64,000 nt of DNA from Rhodobacterales bacterium HKCCE3408 (lineage in GTDB: Bacteria; Pseudomonadota; Alphaproteobacteria; Rhodobacterales; Rhodobacteraceae), in the NCBI GenBank assembly GCA_015689705.1, contig WVSN01000010.1:1-64000 (forward strand), read 5' to 3'. Positions 7,424-16,808 of the stretch are shown piece by piece; position 1 is the stretch's first letter; each line of letters begins with the position of its first letter. The notes below the pieces were generated by a model. It had not been told where the DNA came from. It searched no databases and was given only the letters and a program-made list of their open reading frames with translations. Both the position numbers and the translations under genes were made by a program.

Positions 7424-9880
7424 TCACGCGGCGCGAAGGCCCGGTTTCGACGCGAGAGCATCCAGCACGAATGCAGCGAGATCGGCCTGCGGTGAGGGGT
7501 CGAAATGCACCGGGATCCCGTTCCCAGCCGCGGCGACCGCCGCGCCCTGGGCGCCGATATGGAATGCGAGCACGGGCAGCCCGGTCGCCAGCGCCTCATG
7601 CGTGGTGTAGCTGAACGTTTCCGGCCAGACCGAGGGGATCAGCCAGTGCGTGACCCCGTTTTCGCGCGCCAGCCGCGGAATGTCTTCGGGTGCGTAGCTA
7701 CCCGTCACCACGACTGAGGCAGGCAGGGGGAAGGCCGGATCCATGTTGCCGATGACCACGATCCGGGGGGAAGCCTGGCGGGCCAGCGTCTGCACGACGC
7801 GCGCGCCTTTCTGAAGGTTGATGTTGCCGAGAACGCCGAAGACGACAGGCGATCCGGCGGGAACGGCGATGCGCTCCGGTCGGTTCGGCAGGACGTGCGG
7901 CACGAGACGCAGCCGCCCGGCCGCGTCCGGATAGACCCGGGCCACATGCGTCCGCCCGTCTTCGGCGAACACCGTCAGGTCGTCGGCGGCCCCGATCAGA
8001 GGGCCCCATGCGGACCGCCAGCCGGCGAGATCGACCGCCGCTCCGTCAGGGCGCAGCGTGGAATGGGCGCGGTCGGTCCGTTCCGTTGTCACGTGGCCGC
8101 GATAGACGCCGTCGCTGTCGAGCAGAGTGTAGGACGGCGACAGCGGGAACCAGTCGTGGAACAGAACCTCAAGCCGGTCGCCCGGGCGACGAAGTGACAG
8201 GATTCGCTGAGGAATTTCGACCGGGTCACGGTCGCCGACGGCACAGGAATAGATCACATGGCGCCGCGCGATCGGCTCGAGCAGGCCCGACAGGAAGTCG
8301 AAGTCGTCGGTCTCGCCAGAGGTCATGCCCACCGGGGTGTGCAGCTCGATCCGCCAGCGCCGTCGCCCGCCGACGCGCAGAACGACAGCCCCCGGCCCGA
8401 CGTCGAGGTCTGCGGCGATGCGACCGCCAAGCCATGTCTCCGCCCCGCCGCCAAGCGAATGGGCGATGTAGACGGGCACCGATGCGGTCGCCGCTACGCC
8501 AAGGGCCGCGAGGCCGAGCGCAAGGCGCGGCGTGACCAGCGGATCGGCGGCAATGAAGCGCTGAACGTCGGCGTCGTAGTCCGGATATCTCTGCGCGACG
8601 ATGCGGTTGTTCCGGCGAATGAGCGCGCGCTTGGCTTCGGAGCCGAAGCTGCCGGCGCCGCGATGCTCGACGAACAGGCCCGGCAGCCCGAGATGGCGTC
8701 CGCCCAACGCGCGGACGCGCTGGCACCAGTCGACCTCCTCTCCGTAACCCCGGCCGAAGACCGGATCCAGCTGCTGGACCCGGCGGAGATAGTCGATGTT
8801 CATCGCCATGCAGAACCCGACGCCAGTAGGCAGAACGCTCACGCAGGCTTCGGGGTTGAAGCGGCGGGCAACGGTGTCGATGTGCTCTGCCGTGCCACGC
8901 GGAAGCCCTGCCGGCGTACAGATATGCGGTACGGACAGGATCGTCGCGTCGTTCGACATTGGCGTGACACTCGCCACCCGGTCGTGGACGAGGATCGGCC
9001 GGAGCAGACGGCTGGCCCAGTCAGGCGGCACGAACGCGTCGGAATTCAGCAGAACGACGTGATGCCCACGCGCGGCCGCAGCTTCCAGTCCCCGGTTCAC
9101 GCTGCCGATGAAGCCGAGATTCCGGTCATTCTCGAGCAGCGACACTTGCTGGCTCCGCTCTGATGCCCAGACGCGCAGGAAGGGCAGGATGCGGGTGTCG
9201 GGCGAGGCGTCCTCGATCAGGATCAGGTGCCAGGGGAGGTCCGTATGCGCCTCAATCCGTGCCAGCGCCTCGCGCAGCAGATCGTACGCATCGTAGACCG
9301 GCAGGACAATCGTGACGGGCACCGGATCGGGTCCGGGCGGCAGGCCGGCCCGGTCGAACAGCCGCGTTTCCATGGCCGCCGGTTCGGGTGTTGTATCGAG
9401 CCGCAGGCAGGTCTTGATCCGCGCCCGCGCCTGGACCACGCGCGGCCCGGACAAGGCGCCCGGCACATGTCGGAGCGCAGGGGCCGCGTCACGCAGGAAG
9501 CGCAGGACCAGACGTACGCGGGCGCGCAGGCGCAGGGAGCGTGGCGCCGGCGGCAGGGGCAGGACGGCACCGCTGTCGGGCAGAAGAACCGCGACCGGCC
9601 CCGGTCCGCGCGCAACCTCCAGCCGGAAACCCAGATCACCGGACAGGCCGGTGGCATCGTTCACATCGGCGCGGTCGAGCGAGGGGATCGCGGCCGCCTG
9701 GCCGACCGGACCCTTCAGAACCACGCGCGGCGCCGTCGTCCAGCCTTCGACGATGACCGACCGCGCAGTGAGCGTGACCCGGTCGAGATGTCCGGCGCCA
9801 CCGGGCAGCGGCCGGCCCGGGCAGATCATCCTGTAATGACGCTCGGCGTAGCGGCGGAACAGGGCGCGCAGTCGGGTCAT
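7424..9880 (-). CDS. Bidomain glycosyltransferase (GT2 plus GT4-like)
   Basis: An 818-residue protein. Residues about 1-180 are Arg/Pro-rich and unassigned. A GT-A (GT2) domain spans about 185-430, with VTIVLPVYDAYDLL, LIEDASPD, LLNSDAFVPPDW and GYGEEVDWCQR. A second, GT-B-like domain covers about 470-815 (LGNINLQKGA, HWLIPSVWPETFSYTTHEALATG in shortened form: PSVWPETFSYTTHEAL). Such two-domain enzymes build rhamnose-containing surface polysaccharides. It lies 78 bp behind rfbA on the same strand and is probably cotranscribed with rfbCBDA. I use ATG 9880; a TTG lies 3 codons upstream. No membrane segment is seen. Confidence 0.82.
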   Translation of the reverse strand: MTRLRALFRRYAERHYRMICPGRPLPGGAGHLDRVTLTARSVIVEGWTTAPRVVLKGPVGQAAAIPSLDRADVNDATGLSGDLGFRLEVARGPGPVAVLLPDSGAVLPLPPAPRSLRLRARVRLVLRFLRDAAPALRHVPGALSGPRVVQARARIKTCLRLDTTPEPAAMETRLFDRAGLPPGPDPVPVTIVLPVYDAYDLLREALARIEAHTDLPWHLILIEDASPDTRILPFLRVWASERSQQVSLLENDRNLGFIGSVNRGLEAAAARGHHVVLLNSDAFVPPDWASRLLRPILVHDRVASVTPMSNDATILSVPHICTPAGLPRGTAEHIDTVARRFNPEACVSVLPTGVGFCMAMNIDYLRRVQQLDPVFGRGYGEEVDWCQRVRALGGRHLGLPGLFVEHRGAGSFGSEAKRALIRRNNRIVAQRYPDYDADVQRFIAADPLVTPRLALGLAALGVAATASVPVYIAHSLGGGAETWLGGRIAADLDVGPGAVVLRVGGRRRWRIELHTPVGMTSGETDDFDFLSGLLEPIARRHVIYSCAVGDRDPVEIPQRILSLRRPGDRLEVLFHDWFPLSPSYTLLDSDGVYRGHVTTERTDRAHSTLRPDGAAVDLAGWRSAWGPLIGAADDLTVFAEDGRTHVARVYPDAAGRLRLVPHVLPNRPERIAVPAGSPVVFGVLGNINLQKGARVVQTLARQASPRIVVIGNMDPAFPLPASVVVTGSYAPEDIPRLARENGVTHWLIPSVWPETFSYTTHEALATGLPVLAFHIGAQGAAVAAAGNGIPVHFDPSPQADLAAFVLDALASKPGLRAA

Positions 9881-9957
9881 GGCTGTCAAGCACTCCGGAA
9901 AACGAACGCCCGGAGTCTTGCCAGCTTAAGGTTAACTAACCGTGTGAGGGAGCGGAC

Positions 9958-10833
9958 TCAGCGCTCGATCAGGTCGCGCAGATAGGCGCCATAGCGGTTC
10001 TTGCCGAACATCTCGGCCCGCTTCTCAAGCGCTTCGGCGTCAATCCAGCCCTGCGCGAAGGCGATCTCGTCCGGGCTGCCGGTCTGCAAACCCTGCCGAT
10101 TCTCCAGCGTGCGGACGAAGTTCGACGCGTCGAGCAGGCTGGCATGCGTTCCGGTATCGAGCCAGGCATAGCCGCGGCCCATCTTCTGCACGTCGAGCAA
10201 ACCTTCGGCGAGATACATTTCGAGCAGCGTCACGATCTCGAGCTCACCGCGGGCCGACGGCGTCACGCCGCGGGCGCGTTCGGGTGCGGTTCCGTCCAGG
10301 AAATACAGCCCCGTCACGGCGTAGTTCGAGGGCGGGACGTCCGGTTTCTCGATGATCGCCCTCGCGGTGCCGTCCGGGTCGAAATCGACGACGCCGTACC
10401 GTTCAGGATCCGAGACATGGTAGCCGAAGACCGTCCCGCCGGAGGCCTTGGCATCAGCCGCTTTCAGGATCTCGGGCAGACCGTGGCCGAAGAAGACGTT
10501 GTCGCCGAGGACCATAGCCGACGGCGCGCCGTCGAGAAATTCCTCGGCAAGAATGTAGGCCTGCGCCAGCCCGTCGGGCGAAGGCTGCTCCACGTAGGTC
10601 AGCGAGATGCCCCATTGCGAGCCGTCACCAAGCGTGCGCCTGAACTGGTCCTGGTCGACCGGCGTGGTGATGACGCAGATCTCCCGGATGCCGGCCAGCA
10701 TCAGGACGGTCAGCGGGTAGTAGACCATCGGCTTGTCGTAGACGGGCAGAAGCTGTTTCGACACGCCCATGGTGATGGGGTAGAGCCGCGTGCCGGACCC
10801 GCCGGCCAGGATAATGCCCTTGCGTTGGGTCAC
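9958..10833 (-). CDS. rfbA: Glucose-1-phosphate thymidylyltransferase
   Basis: RmlA makes dTDP-glucose from glucose 1-phosphate and dTTP, the first step to dTDP-L-rhamnose. The 291 residues match family length. Visible motifs are the nucleotide-binding GIILAGGSGTRLYPIT, SKQLLPVYDKPMVYYP, VLGDNVFFG and GYAWLDTGTH. The start is GTG at 10833, overlapping the rfbD stop as GTGA. It is the last gene of the rfbCBDA string. Confidence 0.96.
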   Translation of the reverse strand: MTQRKGIILAGGSGTRLYPITMGVSKQLLPVYDKPMVYYPLTVLMLAGIREICVITTPVDQDQFRRTLGDGSQWGISLTYVEQPSPDGLAQAYILAEEFLDGAPSAMVLGDNVFFGHGLPEILKAADAKASGGTVFGYHVSDPERYGVVDFDPDGTARAIIEKPDVPPSNYAVTGLYFLDGTAPERARGVTPSARGELEIVTLLEMYLAEGLLDVQKMGRGYAWLDTGTHASLLDASNFVRTLENRQGLQTGSPDEIAFAQGWIDAEALEKRAEMFGKNRYGAYLRDLIER

Positions 10834-11687
10834 GTGCGCTCTCCCTCGAGTTCTTGGATGACGGCCCGGAGTGCGGCCCGCCAGTCCGGCCGCGGGATGC
10901 CGAACGCGGCATCCGTCGCGCTGCAGTCGAGCCGGGAATTGGCCGGTCGGGCGGCGGGGGTCGGGTAGTCGGACGTAGCGATCTCGTTCACGCGGACGGA
11001 CAGGTCCGCGGCCTCGAAGATCGTCCGGGCGAAGCCGGCCCAGGACGTGTCGGGCGCGCCGCTGAAATGGTAAGTGCCGGAGAGATCCGGCGCGGTCATC
11101 AGTTTCCGCGCAATGGTCAGGCAGGCGTCGGCGATCGCGTCAGCCGGGGTCGGCCCGCCGATCTGGTCGGCGACGATGCCGAGTTCGTCCCGGGTCGCAC
11201 CGAGCCGCAGCATGGTCTTCACGAAATTCGCGCCGGTCGCCGAAAAGACCCAGGCCGTGCGCAGGATCACATGGACCCCGCCGGCCGCGCGCACCGCGTC
11301 CTCGCCCGCGAGCTTGGTGCGGCCGTACGCGCCGAGGGGGCCGGTTGCATCGTCCGGGCGCCACGGCGCGGCGCCGGAGCCGGAGCCGTCGAAGACGTAG
11401 TCGGTCGAGATATGGACGAAGGGCACGCCCAGTTCGGCCGCCGCTTGCGCCATCGCACCCGGAGCCTCGGCGTTGATCACGTGCGCAATGGCTTCCTCGC
11501 TCTCGGCCTTGTCGACGGCGGTGTAGGCGGCGGCGTTGATGACTGCTTGCGGCCTCCGCTCGCGGATGATCGCGGCGCAGGCGGCCGGGTCGGTCAGGTC
11601 GGCCATCTCCCGGCCGAGCGCGATGACATCCGCGTCTCGGGCCAGTGCCGTGGCGACCTGGCCGGTGCGTCCGAATACGAGGATCAC
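10830..11687 (-). CDS. rfbD: dTDP-4-dehydrorhamnose reductase
   Basis: RmlD catalyses the last step of dTDP-L-rhamnose synthesis, reducing the 4-keto sugar with NAD(P)H. The N-terminal [15 protein letters not shown] is the Rossmann nucleotide loop; STDYVFDG and the YGRTKLAGE catalytic Tyr-Lys pair follow. The longer open frame to 11741 would add a basic non-family extension; I start at GTG 11687, which overlaps the rfbB stop (GTGA) and makes a 285-residue protein. Confidence 0.94.
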   Translation of the reverse strand: MILVFGRTGQVATALARDADVIALGREMADLTDPAACAAIIRERRPQAVINAAAYTAVDKAESEEAIAHVINAEAPGAMAQAAAELGVPFVHISTDYVFDGSGSGAAPWRPDDATGPLGAYGRTKLAGEDAVRAAGGVHVILRTAWVFSATGANFVKTMLRLGATRDELGIVADQIGGPTPADAIADACLTIARKLMTAPDLSGTYHFSGAPDTSWAGFARTIFEAADLSVRVNEIATSDYPTPAARPANSRLDCSATDAAFGIPRPDWRAALRAVIQELEGERT

Positions 11688-12724
11688 GTGCCCGTCCCGA
11701 GCCGCTGTCCGACCCCGCCCCGGTCGAGAAGCGGCCGCCACCAGGCCTCGTTGTCGAGAAACCAGCGTACGGTCAGTGCGAGCCCCTCATCCAGCGTCAC
11801 TTCGGGCTCCCATCCGAGCTCGTCGCGGATGCGGCTCGCATCGATGGCGTAGCGGCGGTCGTGCCCCGGCCGGTCGGTCACGAAGGTGATGAGCCGGTCA
11901 TGCGGCGCGCCCTTCGGCCGAAGCTCGTCGAGGATCGCGCAGATGCGGCGGACGAGGTCGATATTCTTCGCCTCGGCATTGCCGCCGATGTTGTAGTTCC
12001 GTCCGACCGCACCTTTCTGGCAGGCGAGCAGCAGGGCGCGGGCATGGTCCTCGACGAAAAGCCAGTCGCGGACGTTCCCGCCATCGCCGTAGACCGGGAT
12101 CTCGCGGCCGTGCATCGCGTTCAGGATGACCACCGGGATCAGCTTCTCGGGGAAGTGATACGGCCCGTAATTGTTCGAACAATTCGTCGTCACCACCGGC
12201 AGGCCGTAGGTCTCGTGCCAGGCCCGGACGAGGTGGTCGGATGCCGCCTTCGACGCAGAATAGGGACTGTTCGGGGCGTAGGGCGTTTCCTCGGTGAATA
12301 GGCCGGTTTCGCCAAGAGAACCGTAAACCTCGTCAGTCGAAATGTGGTGAAAACGGAAGCCTTCGGGCCGGCCCTTCGACTGCCAGTAGCCGCGCGCGGC
12401 CTCGAGCAGGTTGAACGTGCCCGTGACGTTCGTGTGGATGAAGTCGCCTGGCCCGTCTATCGACCGGTCGACATGGCTCTCGGCGGCGAGATGCATGATC
12501 GCGTCCGGCTCATGCTCGGTCAGCGCGGCGTCGAGCGCGTCGCGGTCTCGCAGGTCGGCCTGGACGAAGCTGTAGCCGGGGCTGTTCGCCACGGGTGCGA
12601 CATTGGTCAGGCTGCCGGAATAGGTGAGCGCGTCGAGATTGACGACCTCGTGCCCGTCGCGGATCGCCTGCCGCACGACGGCCGAGCCGATGAATCCGGC
12701 CCCGCCGGTGACGAGAAGTTTCAT
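11684..12724 (-). CDS. rfbB: dTDP-glucose 4,6-dehydratase
   Basis: RmlB converts dTDP-glucose to dTDP-4-keto-6-deoxyglucose using bound NAD. The 346-residue protein starts [18 protein letters not shown] (Rossmann loop), followed by [12 protein letters not shown], the catalytic ISTDEVYG and [10 protein letters not shown] motifs and [17 protein letters not shown] 12724 overlaps the rfbC stop by ATGA; the open frame upstream of it is only the shadow of rfbC. Second gene in rfbCBDA. Confidence 0.97.
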   Translation of the reverse strand: MKLLVTGGAGFIGSAVVRQAIRDGHEVVNLDALTYSGSLTNVAPVANSPGYSFVQADLRDRDALDAALTEHEPDAIMHLAAESHVDRSIDGPGDFIHTNVTGTFNLLEAARGYWQSKGRPEGFRFHHISTDEVYGSLGETGLFTEETPYAPNSPYSASKAASDHLVRAWHETYGLPVVTTNCSNNYGPYHFPEKLIPVVILNAMHGREIPVYGDGGNVRDWLFVEDHARALLLACQKGAVGRNYNIGGNAEAKNIDLVRRICAILDELRPKGAPHDRLITFVTDRPGHDRRYAIDASRIRDELGWEPEVTLDEGLALTVRWFLDNEAWWRPLLDRGGVGQRLGTGT

Positions 12725-13308
12725 GTCACGGCCTCCGCATAGGCGAACCCGTGGTCGAGCTCGGCCAGCATCGGCGCGGCGGCGTCTTTGTCGGAGAGGA
12801 TCGCCTCGCCCTCGAGGCCCCAGTCGATACCGATCTCGGGATCGTCGTAGCGCACCGACCGGTCCGCCTCGGGGGCGTAGAAGGCGCTGCACTTGTAGAC
12901 GATCTCGGTATCCGGCTCGCGGGTGACAAAGCCATGCAGGAAACCCGCCGGGATCATCAGCATCTTGCCGTTCTCGAAGCTGAGCTCGACCCCGAACCAG
13001 CGGCCGTAAGTGGGCGAGCCGCGGCGGATGTCGACGGCGACATCGAACAGCCGGCCCCGCCCGCAGCGCACCAGCTTGGCCTGCGCATGCGGGTCGAGCT
13101 GGCAGTGCAGCCCGCGTAGCGTGCCCTTGGCGGCCGAGAGCGAATGATTGTCCTGCACGAAGTCGTAATCGAGACCGGCCGCCTTCATCGCGCGTGCGTT
13201 CCATGTCTCCGAGAAGAAGCCGCGCGCATCGCCGAACCGGCGCGGTGTCAGGACCACGAGGCCGGGAATGGGGGTCTCATCGACCTGCACTTGGATCGGG
13301 CTCCTCAT
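12721..13308 (-). CDS. rfbC: dTDP-4-dehydrorhamnose 3,5-epimerase
   Basis: RmlC epimerises C3 and C5 of dTDP-4-keto-6-deoxyglucose. The 195-residue cupin shows [33 protein letters not shown] (catalytic His and metal-free cupin core) and [11 protein letters not shown]. First gene of the four-gene dTDP-rhamnose operon, starting at ATG 13308 and divergent from the RTX gene across about 215 bp that must hold both promoters. Confidence 0.95.
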   Translation of the reverse strand: MRSPIQVQVDETPIPGLVVLTPRRFGDARGFFSETWNARAMKAAGLDYDFVQDNHSLSAAKGTLRGLHCQLDPHAQAKLVRCGRGRLFDVAVDIRRGSPTYGRWFGVELSFENGKMLMIPAGFLHGFVTREPDTEIVYKCSAFYAPEADRSVRYDDPEIGIDWGLEGEAILSDKDAAAPMLAELDHGFAYAEAVT

Positions 13309-13523
13309 TACGCGCGCTACAGCACAGCCCCATAACAGGCATGGCTTCGCCCGTCATCCGCCAATCACCCGGAGCCGGCCCGAAACGGGCCGTCGAACGG
13401 ATTGTTCACAAATTCGAAATTCACCGGTCGAGGGCCGCAGCGCTTCCTTAACACGTCTTCGTCACATCAGGCCCCGGCCGACGGGCGCTACGTCCCGGCG
13501 GCGACAATTCGGGGGCTACAGAC

Positions 13524-16500
13524 GTGCAGGACTTCTCTCTTGTCACGACGCTGATGCGCGTGCCAGCGGGCAGCGTGACCGGCATCACCGATCTCGACAT
13601 TTGGGTCACGGACGACGGCACGCACGTCCTCGCGACCAGCCGGTCGGGCATGACGGTTTCGTCGTTCGAGCTTGCATCCGGCGGCGGTGCCAGCTTCACC
13701 GACGATGCGTTTCTGCCTGCGGACATCTCCAGAACCGGGGTGGTGCGGATCGGCAGCGACGAGTTTCTGGCCGGGATCGGGCCGGGTCTGGCCGACCCCG
13801 TTATCTGGAGCCTCGGGCCGGACGGCGCCATCGGACCGGTCGCAACGCTTCCCGCAGGGACGTCGGCTTCGTCGGGCTTCGGCGATTTCGCCGTGATCGA
13901 GACCGGCGGAACACTCTATTTCTTCGGGGTCGGCTATCGCGACGGGGCGCTCTACCGCTACCGGGTCGATGCGCCAGACGCGATGACCGCCCTGGCCGGA
14001 CCACCGATCGACGGCGGGGTCTCGCGCGTCGCGACGGCGACGGTCGGCTCAACGCCGATCCTCCTGACCGTTTCGGCCGACGGGCGGACAGTGCGGAGCC
14101 ATGTGATCGAACCCGACGGCGATCTTCTGGCCGGCGACGCGATCGGTGCGGATGACGGGCTCGGCGTTGCCGGCATCGGGACGGTGCTGCACGTCACGCT
14201 GGCGGATGCCGACTACCTCGTCATCGCCGCGCGCGACAGTTCTTCGCTGTCCATCGTGGTCATCGACTCATCGGGCCTGATGACCGCCACCGATCATGTC
14301 TTCGACGACCTGGAAACGCGGTTCCACAACGTCACTGCACTGACCTCTGCGACGCTCGGCGACCGGGTCTTCCTGGCCGCAGGCGGCGGGGATGACGGGG
14401 CCACGCTGTTCGAGCTTCTGCCCGGCGGCAGGCTCCTGCGAACTCAGACGCTGCTCGATACGGAGGATGTGGCTCTCGACGCTGTCGGCGCTCTGGCGCT
14501 GATCCCGGACGGCGACAGCCTGCAGCTTCTGACCGGCAGCGCGACCGAAAGCGGCATCAGCCAGTTCCATGCACCCATCGGCCCGGTCGCACCGACCCTC
14601 ATCGGCTCCGGTGCAGACGACCTGATGACCGGGGACGCGCGATCGCAGGTGCTTTCGGGCGCCGCCGGCAACGACACGATCGACGGCGGTGCGGGCGATG
14701 ACGTCCTTCTCGACGGCAGGGGCGCGGACCGCCTGACCGGCGGTACAGGCCGCGACGTCTTCGTCCTCACCAACGATTCCGGCGATGACACGATCACCGA
14801 TTTCAATCCGGCCGAGGATCTGCTGGACCTTTCCGGGCTGCCCTTCCTGCGCAATCCCGGCCAGATCACGTTCACCGCCACGGCCACCGGCGCGGAGCTT
14901 GCCTTCAACGGCCGCACGACGGTGCTTCAATCCTGGGACCGCCAGCCCTTCACGGCGGCCGAGGTTCTCACCCGGTATCTCCTCAATCTCTCGCGCATCG
15001 TCGTCGGCGCGTCGGGCGATACGCTTACCACCGGGACCCACGGGGCCGACCAACTTGCGGGCGGGATCGGAGGCGACCGGATCGAGGGACGCGGCGGCGA
15101 TGACACCCTGTCCGGTGCCGGGGGGGACGATCTTCTGATCGGCGGCGCCGGGGCAGACCGGATCGATGGCGGCGCGGGCGCGGACACGGCCGGCTACAGC
15201 GATGCCGGATGGGGCGTGCTCGCCGACCTCGAATTTCCGGGGGCGAATGCCGGCGACGCGGAAGGTGACATCTACGTGTCGATCGAACATCTCGACGGGT
15301 CGGACTTCGACGACGACCTGCGCGGGACGGCCGGCGCAAACAGCATCGCGGCGGGTTCGGGCTCCGATATCCTGTTCGGACGCGGCGGGGCCGACACCCT
15401 CGTCGGGGACGCCGGGGAGGATACGCTCATCGGCGGCGCAGAGGCCGACATCCTGCGCGGCGGGACTGGCATCGACCGGGCCGCCTACTGGACCGCACCC
15501 GGCCCATTGCGCGCCGACCTGGTCGACCCGGCCCTCAATACCGGCGAGGCCGCCGGTGACACGTTCGACGGAATCGAGGATCTGCAGGGCACAGATTTCG
15601 CGGACGATCTGCGCGGCGACGGCGCTGCCAACCGGCTTTGGGGCGGTGGCGGTGACGACGTGCTTCACGGCCGGTTCGGCGACGACGTGCTCGATGGCGG
15701 CGCGGGCGACGACATCCTGCTCGGCGGCGGCGGGGCGGATACCATGATCGGCGGCGCGGGCCGCGACCGGGCCGCCTACTGGACGTCGCAGGCCCCGGTC
15801 CTCGCGGACCTGCTTTTCCCGGATATCGGGCTCGGCGACGCGGCGGGGGACACCTTCGCGGATGTCGAGGACCTGCAGGGCACCGGTCGCGCTGACGACA
15901 TCCGAGGCGACGATACCGGCAACAGGCTCTGGGGCGTGGGCGGAGACGACATCCTCTACGGTCGCGGCGGGGCGGATTCGATGTTCGGCCAGTCGGGTGA
16001 CGACATCCTGCTCGGCGGTCCGTGCGGCGACCTGCTCGATGGCGGCAGCGGAACCGACCGCGCCGCCTACTACCTCGCGAGTGCTGCGGTCACGGTCGAC
16101 CTCGTCTTCGCCGCGGTCAATTCCGGCGAAGCCGCCGGGGACGTCTTCGCCGGGATCGAGGACCTGCAGGGGTCGAGTTTCGACGACGATCTGCGCGGCA
16201 CCGACGGCGGCAACCGGATCTGGGGCGGAGACGGAGACGACGTGATCCACGGTCGCGGCGGGCCGGACGGCCTGTTCGGACAGGGCGGCGACGACATTCT
16301 GCTTTCCGGCGCCGGCGGCGATGTACTGGACGGCGGGGCGGGACGCGACCGGGCGGCCTACTGGACCTCGCCCACCGGAGCTATGGCAAGCCTCGCCGAT
16401 CCGGAGCTCAATACCGGAGACGCTGCAGGCGACAGCTACATGTCGATTGAGGATCTGCAGGGCACCGATTTCGACGACACGTTGAATGGTGACAGCGCGG

Positions 16501-16805
16501 CCAACCAGCTTTTCGGTGGGGACGGGTCCGACATTCTGTCCGGTGCCGGCGGGGACGACACCTATTGGGGCGGAGACGGCGCGGACCAATTCCTGTTCAC
16601 CAGTGGCCAGGACACGGTCTCCGATTTCGCGGTCGGGTCCGATATCCTTCGGTTCGACGCGGCGCTCGGGCTCGGTCCGGCCGATCTTCTCGCTCTTGTA
16701 CAGCCGTTCGACGGCGGTGCTCTGTTCGACTTCGGGGCGGACGGGCTCTTCCTGTCAGAGATCGATCCGGGTCAGATCACCACCGATCAGATCGACCTCT
16801 TCTGA
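13524..16805 (+). CDS. Large RTX (hemolysin-type calcium-binding) secreted protein
   Basis: A 1093-residue, very acidic protein. Residues 1-360 resemble a beta-propeller with repeated strand pairs (ATSRSGMTV, TVSADGRTV). RTX nonapeptides of the GGxGxDxLx type begin near residue 370 (GNDTIDGGAGDDVLLDG) and occupy the rest. Five 97-residue modules lie in the C-terminal half. No N-terminal signal peptide is present, consistent with type I secretion via a C-terminal signal; no ABC/HlyD/TolC genes are nearby. Calcium binding outside the cell is inferred from the family. The start is GTG 13524 with GGGGGCTA upstream; ATG 13554 is possible. It sits amid polysaccharide genes, so a surface or matrix role is plausible. 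Confidence 0.85.
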   Translation: MQDFSLVTTLMRVPAGSVTGITDLDIWVTDDGTHVLATSRSGMTVSSFELASGGGASFTDDAFLPADISRTGVVRIGSDEFLAGIGPGLADPVIWSLGPDGAIGPVATLPAGTSASSGFGDFAVIETGGTLYFFGVGYRDGALYRYRVDAPDAMTALAGPPIDGGVSRVATATVGSTPILLTVSADGRTVRSHVIEPDGDLLAGDAIGADDGLGVAGIGTVLHVTLADADYLVIAARDSSSLSIVVIDSSGLMTATDHVFDDLETRFHNVTALTSATLGDRVFLAAGGGDDGATLFELLPGGRLLRTQTLLDTEDVALDAVGALALIPDGDSLQLLTGSATESGISQFHAPIGPVAPTLIGSGADDLMTGDARSQVLSGAAGNDTIDGGAGDDVLLDGRGADRLTGGTGRDVFVLTNDSGDDTITDFNPAEDLLDLSGLPFLRNPGQITFTATATGAELAFNGRTTVLQSWDRQPFTAAEVLTRYLLNLSRIVVGASGDTLTTGTHGADQLAGGIGGDRIEGRGGDDTLSGAGGDDLLIGGAGADRIDGGAGADTAGYSDAGWGVLADLEFPGANAGDAEGDIYVSIEHLDGSDFDDDLRGTAGANSIAAGSGSDILFGRGGADTLVGDAGEDTLIGGAEADILRGGTGIDRAAYWTAPGPLRADLVDPALNTGEAAGDTFDGIEDLQGTDFADDLRGDGAANRLWGGGGDDVLHGRFGDDVLDGGAGDDILLGGGGADTMIGGAGRDRAAYWTSQAPVLADLLFPDIGLGDAAGDTFADVEDLQGTGRADDIRGDDTGNRLWGVGGDDILYGRGGADSMFGQSGDDILLGGPCGDLLDGGSGTDRAAYYLASAAVTVDLVFAAVNSGEAAGDVFAGIEDLQGSSFDDDLRGTDGGNRIWGGDGDDVIHGRGGPDGLFGQGGDDILLSGAGGDVLDGGAGRDRAAYWTSPTGAMASLADPELNTGDAAGDSYMSIEDLQGTDFDDTLNGDSAANQLFGGDGSDILSGAGGDDTYWGGDGADQFLFTSGQDTVSDFAVGSDILRFDAALGLGPADLLALVQPFDGGALFDFGADGLFLSEIDPGQITTDQIDLF
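15183..16637 (+). repeat. Five in-frame tandem 291-bp repeats in RTX gene
   Basis: The codon for Asp in D(R/T)A(A/G)Y occurs at 15183, 15474, 15765, 16056 and 16347, an exact period of 291 bp (97 residues). Each unit begins with a non-RTX segment (RDRAAYWTS, ADL, TGDAAGD, IEDLQGTDFDDDLRGD, ANRLWGG) and ends with RTX nonapeptides (GDDILLGG, GADxLDGG). Unit 1 is the most diverged; units 2-5 are close, and the last replaces its final nonapeptides with the C-terminal FLFTSGQDTVSDF cap. Confidence 0.9.
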
Positions 16806-16808
16806 CCC

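Noticed and set aside
14268-16589. 773-residue open frame antisense to the RTX gene
   Set aside because: Long only because the GC-rich repeats lack stops in this frame; its repetitive, domain-free sequence mirrors the RTX units, and the sense frame is clearly the coding one.
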